The translations under genes were made by a program, and so were the position numbers. Of a stretch of 64,000 bases of DNA, positions 63,695-64,000 are shown in pieces (positions within the stretch are counted from its first letter, which is position 1; every line of letters begins with the position of its first letter). The DNA is taken from NCBI RefSeq assembly GCF_013184495.1, contig NZ_JAAOIY010000001.1:744001-808000 (forward strand). The letters run 5' to 3'. Source of the DNA: Sporosarcina jiandibaonis. Lineage in GTDB: Bacteria > Bacillota > Bacilli > Bacillales_A > Planococcaceae. The notes below the pieces were generated by a model. The model saw nothing but the letters and a program-made list of their open reading frames with translations, searched no databases and was not told the origin of the DNA.

Positions 63695-64000
63695 ATGGCA
63701 TGGGATGTATTCAGTTTTATTGGCACATTTGCCTTTGCGATATCCGGAGCAATAATTGCGATGGAAGAAGAATATGATTTATTAGGAGTTTATATACTCG
63801 GTGTTGTTACGGCTTTTGGCGGTGGAGCGCTACGGAACTTGTTAATCGGGCTTCCCTCGTCTGCATTATGGGAACAAGGTTTTCTATTCCAAGTGGCGAT
63901 TGCGTCGATTACAATTATTTTTTTATTTCCAAATAACTTGATTATCCATTGGGAACGGTGGGGTACTTATTTTGATGCGGTTGGTTTATCGGCCTTTGCG
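63695..64000 (+). CDS. Trimeric intracellular cation (TRIC) channel-family protein, partial
   Basis: The first 102 codons of a TRIC/UPF0126-type membrane protein, cut by the right edge. The AISGAIIAMEE turn and the GVVTAFGGGALRNLLIG loop identify the family, with three spans already visible. GGAGGAAGTCCG precedes the ATG at 63,695. Confidence 0.85.
   Translation, partial: MAWDVFSFIGTFAFAISGAIIAMEEEYDLLGVYILGVVTAFGGGALRNLLIGLPSSALWEQGFLFQVAIASITIIFLFPNNLIIHWERWGTYFDAVGLSAFA

Overview
The window looks like a chromosomal segment of a low-GC, spore-forming member of the Bacillales, most likely the Planococcaceae (Sporosarcina or Lysinibacillus type). Support comes from the host block lexA-yneA-yneB-ynzC-tkt-sirA-yneF-yqkD-yqkE, the SOS boxes of Bacillus type, frequent TTG/GTG starts with strong AGGAGG ribosome sites, and low GC. 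The genus is an inference. It contains one integrated temperate phage, cut by the left edge, and about 36 kb of ordinary chromosome.

Positions 1 to about 27,880 are a siphovirus-type prophage. Reading inward from the chromosome junction, the plus strand carries integrase, an ImmA-type metalloprotease and a repressor. An operator and promoter region at 25,185-25,297 separates them from a long minus-strand operon. That operon starts with a Cro-like regulator and a DUF771 protein. A recombination module follows (SbcC-like ATPase, RecT, MBL-fold hydrolase), then a replication module (initiator with internal iterons, DnaC-like loader). Next come many small accessory genes: a YpiB homologue, YopX, SSB, two methyltransferases, a PAPS-reductase-like protein, MazG-like, DUF1064 and zinc-ribbon miniproteins. 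The list ends with a sigma factor, a sigma-70 region-4 late regulator and the start of the packaging and head module (TerS, TerL, portal, minor capsid). Several genes shorter than 60 codons fill the gaps exactly through ATGA/TGATG stop-start overlaps.

The phage sits at the 3' end of an SsuC/TauC-like ABC permease gene, whose C-terminus looks truncated. The matching ATPase gene (28,515-29,357) and cysK follow. From 30.5 to 41.7 kb is a mixed region of small stand-alone genes: a YczE-like membrane protein, an orphan HEAT-like membrane protein, TerC, a P-loop kinase, DUF1801, a nucleotidyltransferase, DUF4256, a carboxymuconolactone-decarboxylase-like protein, a phosphoesterase, a VOC protein and an MFS transporter. 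It also holds the 5' remnant of a type I restriction gene (hsdR) and a duplicated promoter/terminator element.

Positions 41,985-45,126 hold a three-gene polysaccharide operon (GH16 lipoprotein, GT2 synthase, CE4 deacetylase). A complete oligopeptide transporter operon oppD-oppF-oppA-oppB-oppC runs on the minus strand from 52,223 to 46,310 behind a near-consensus promoter. An M23 peptidase, yqkE, thiolase, HMG-CoA lyase and yqkD follow. The conserved cell-cycle/SOS block ends with ynbB and the start of a TRIC-channel gene cut by the right edge.
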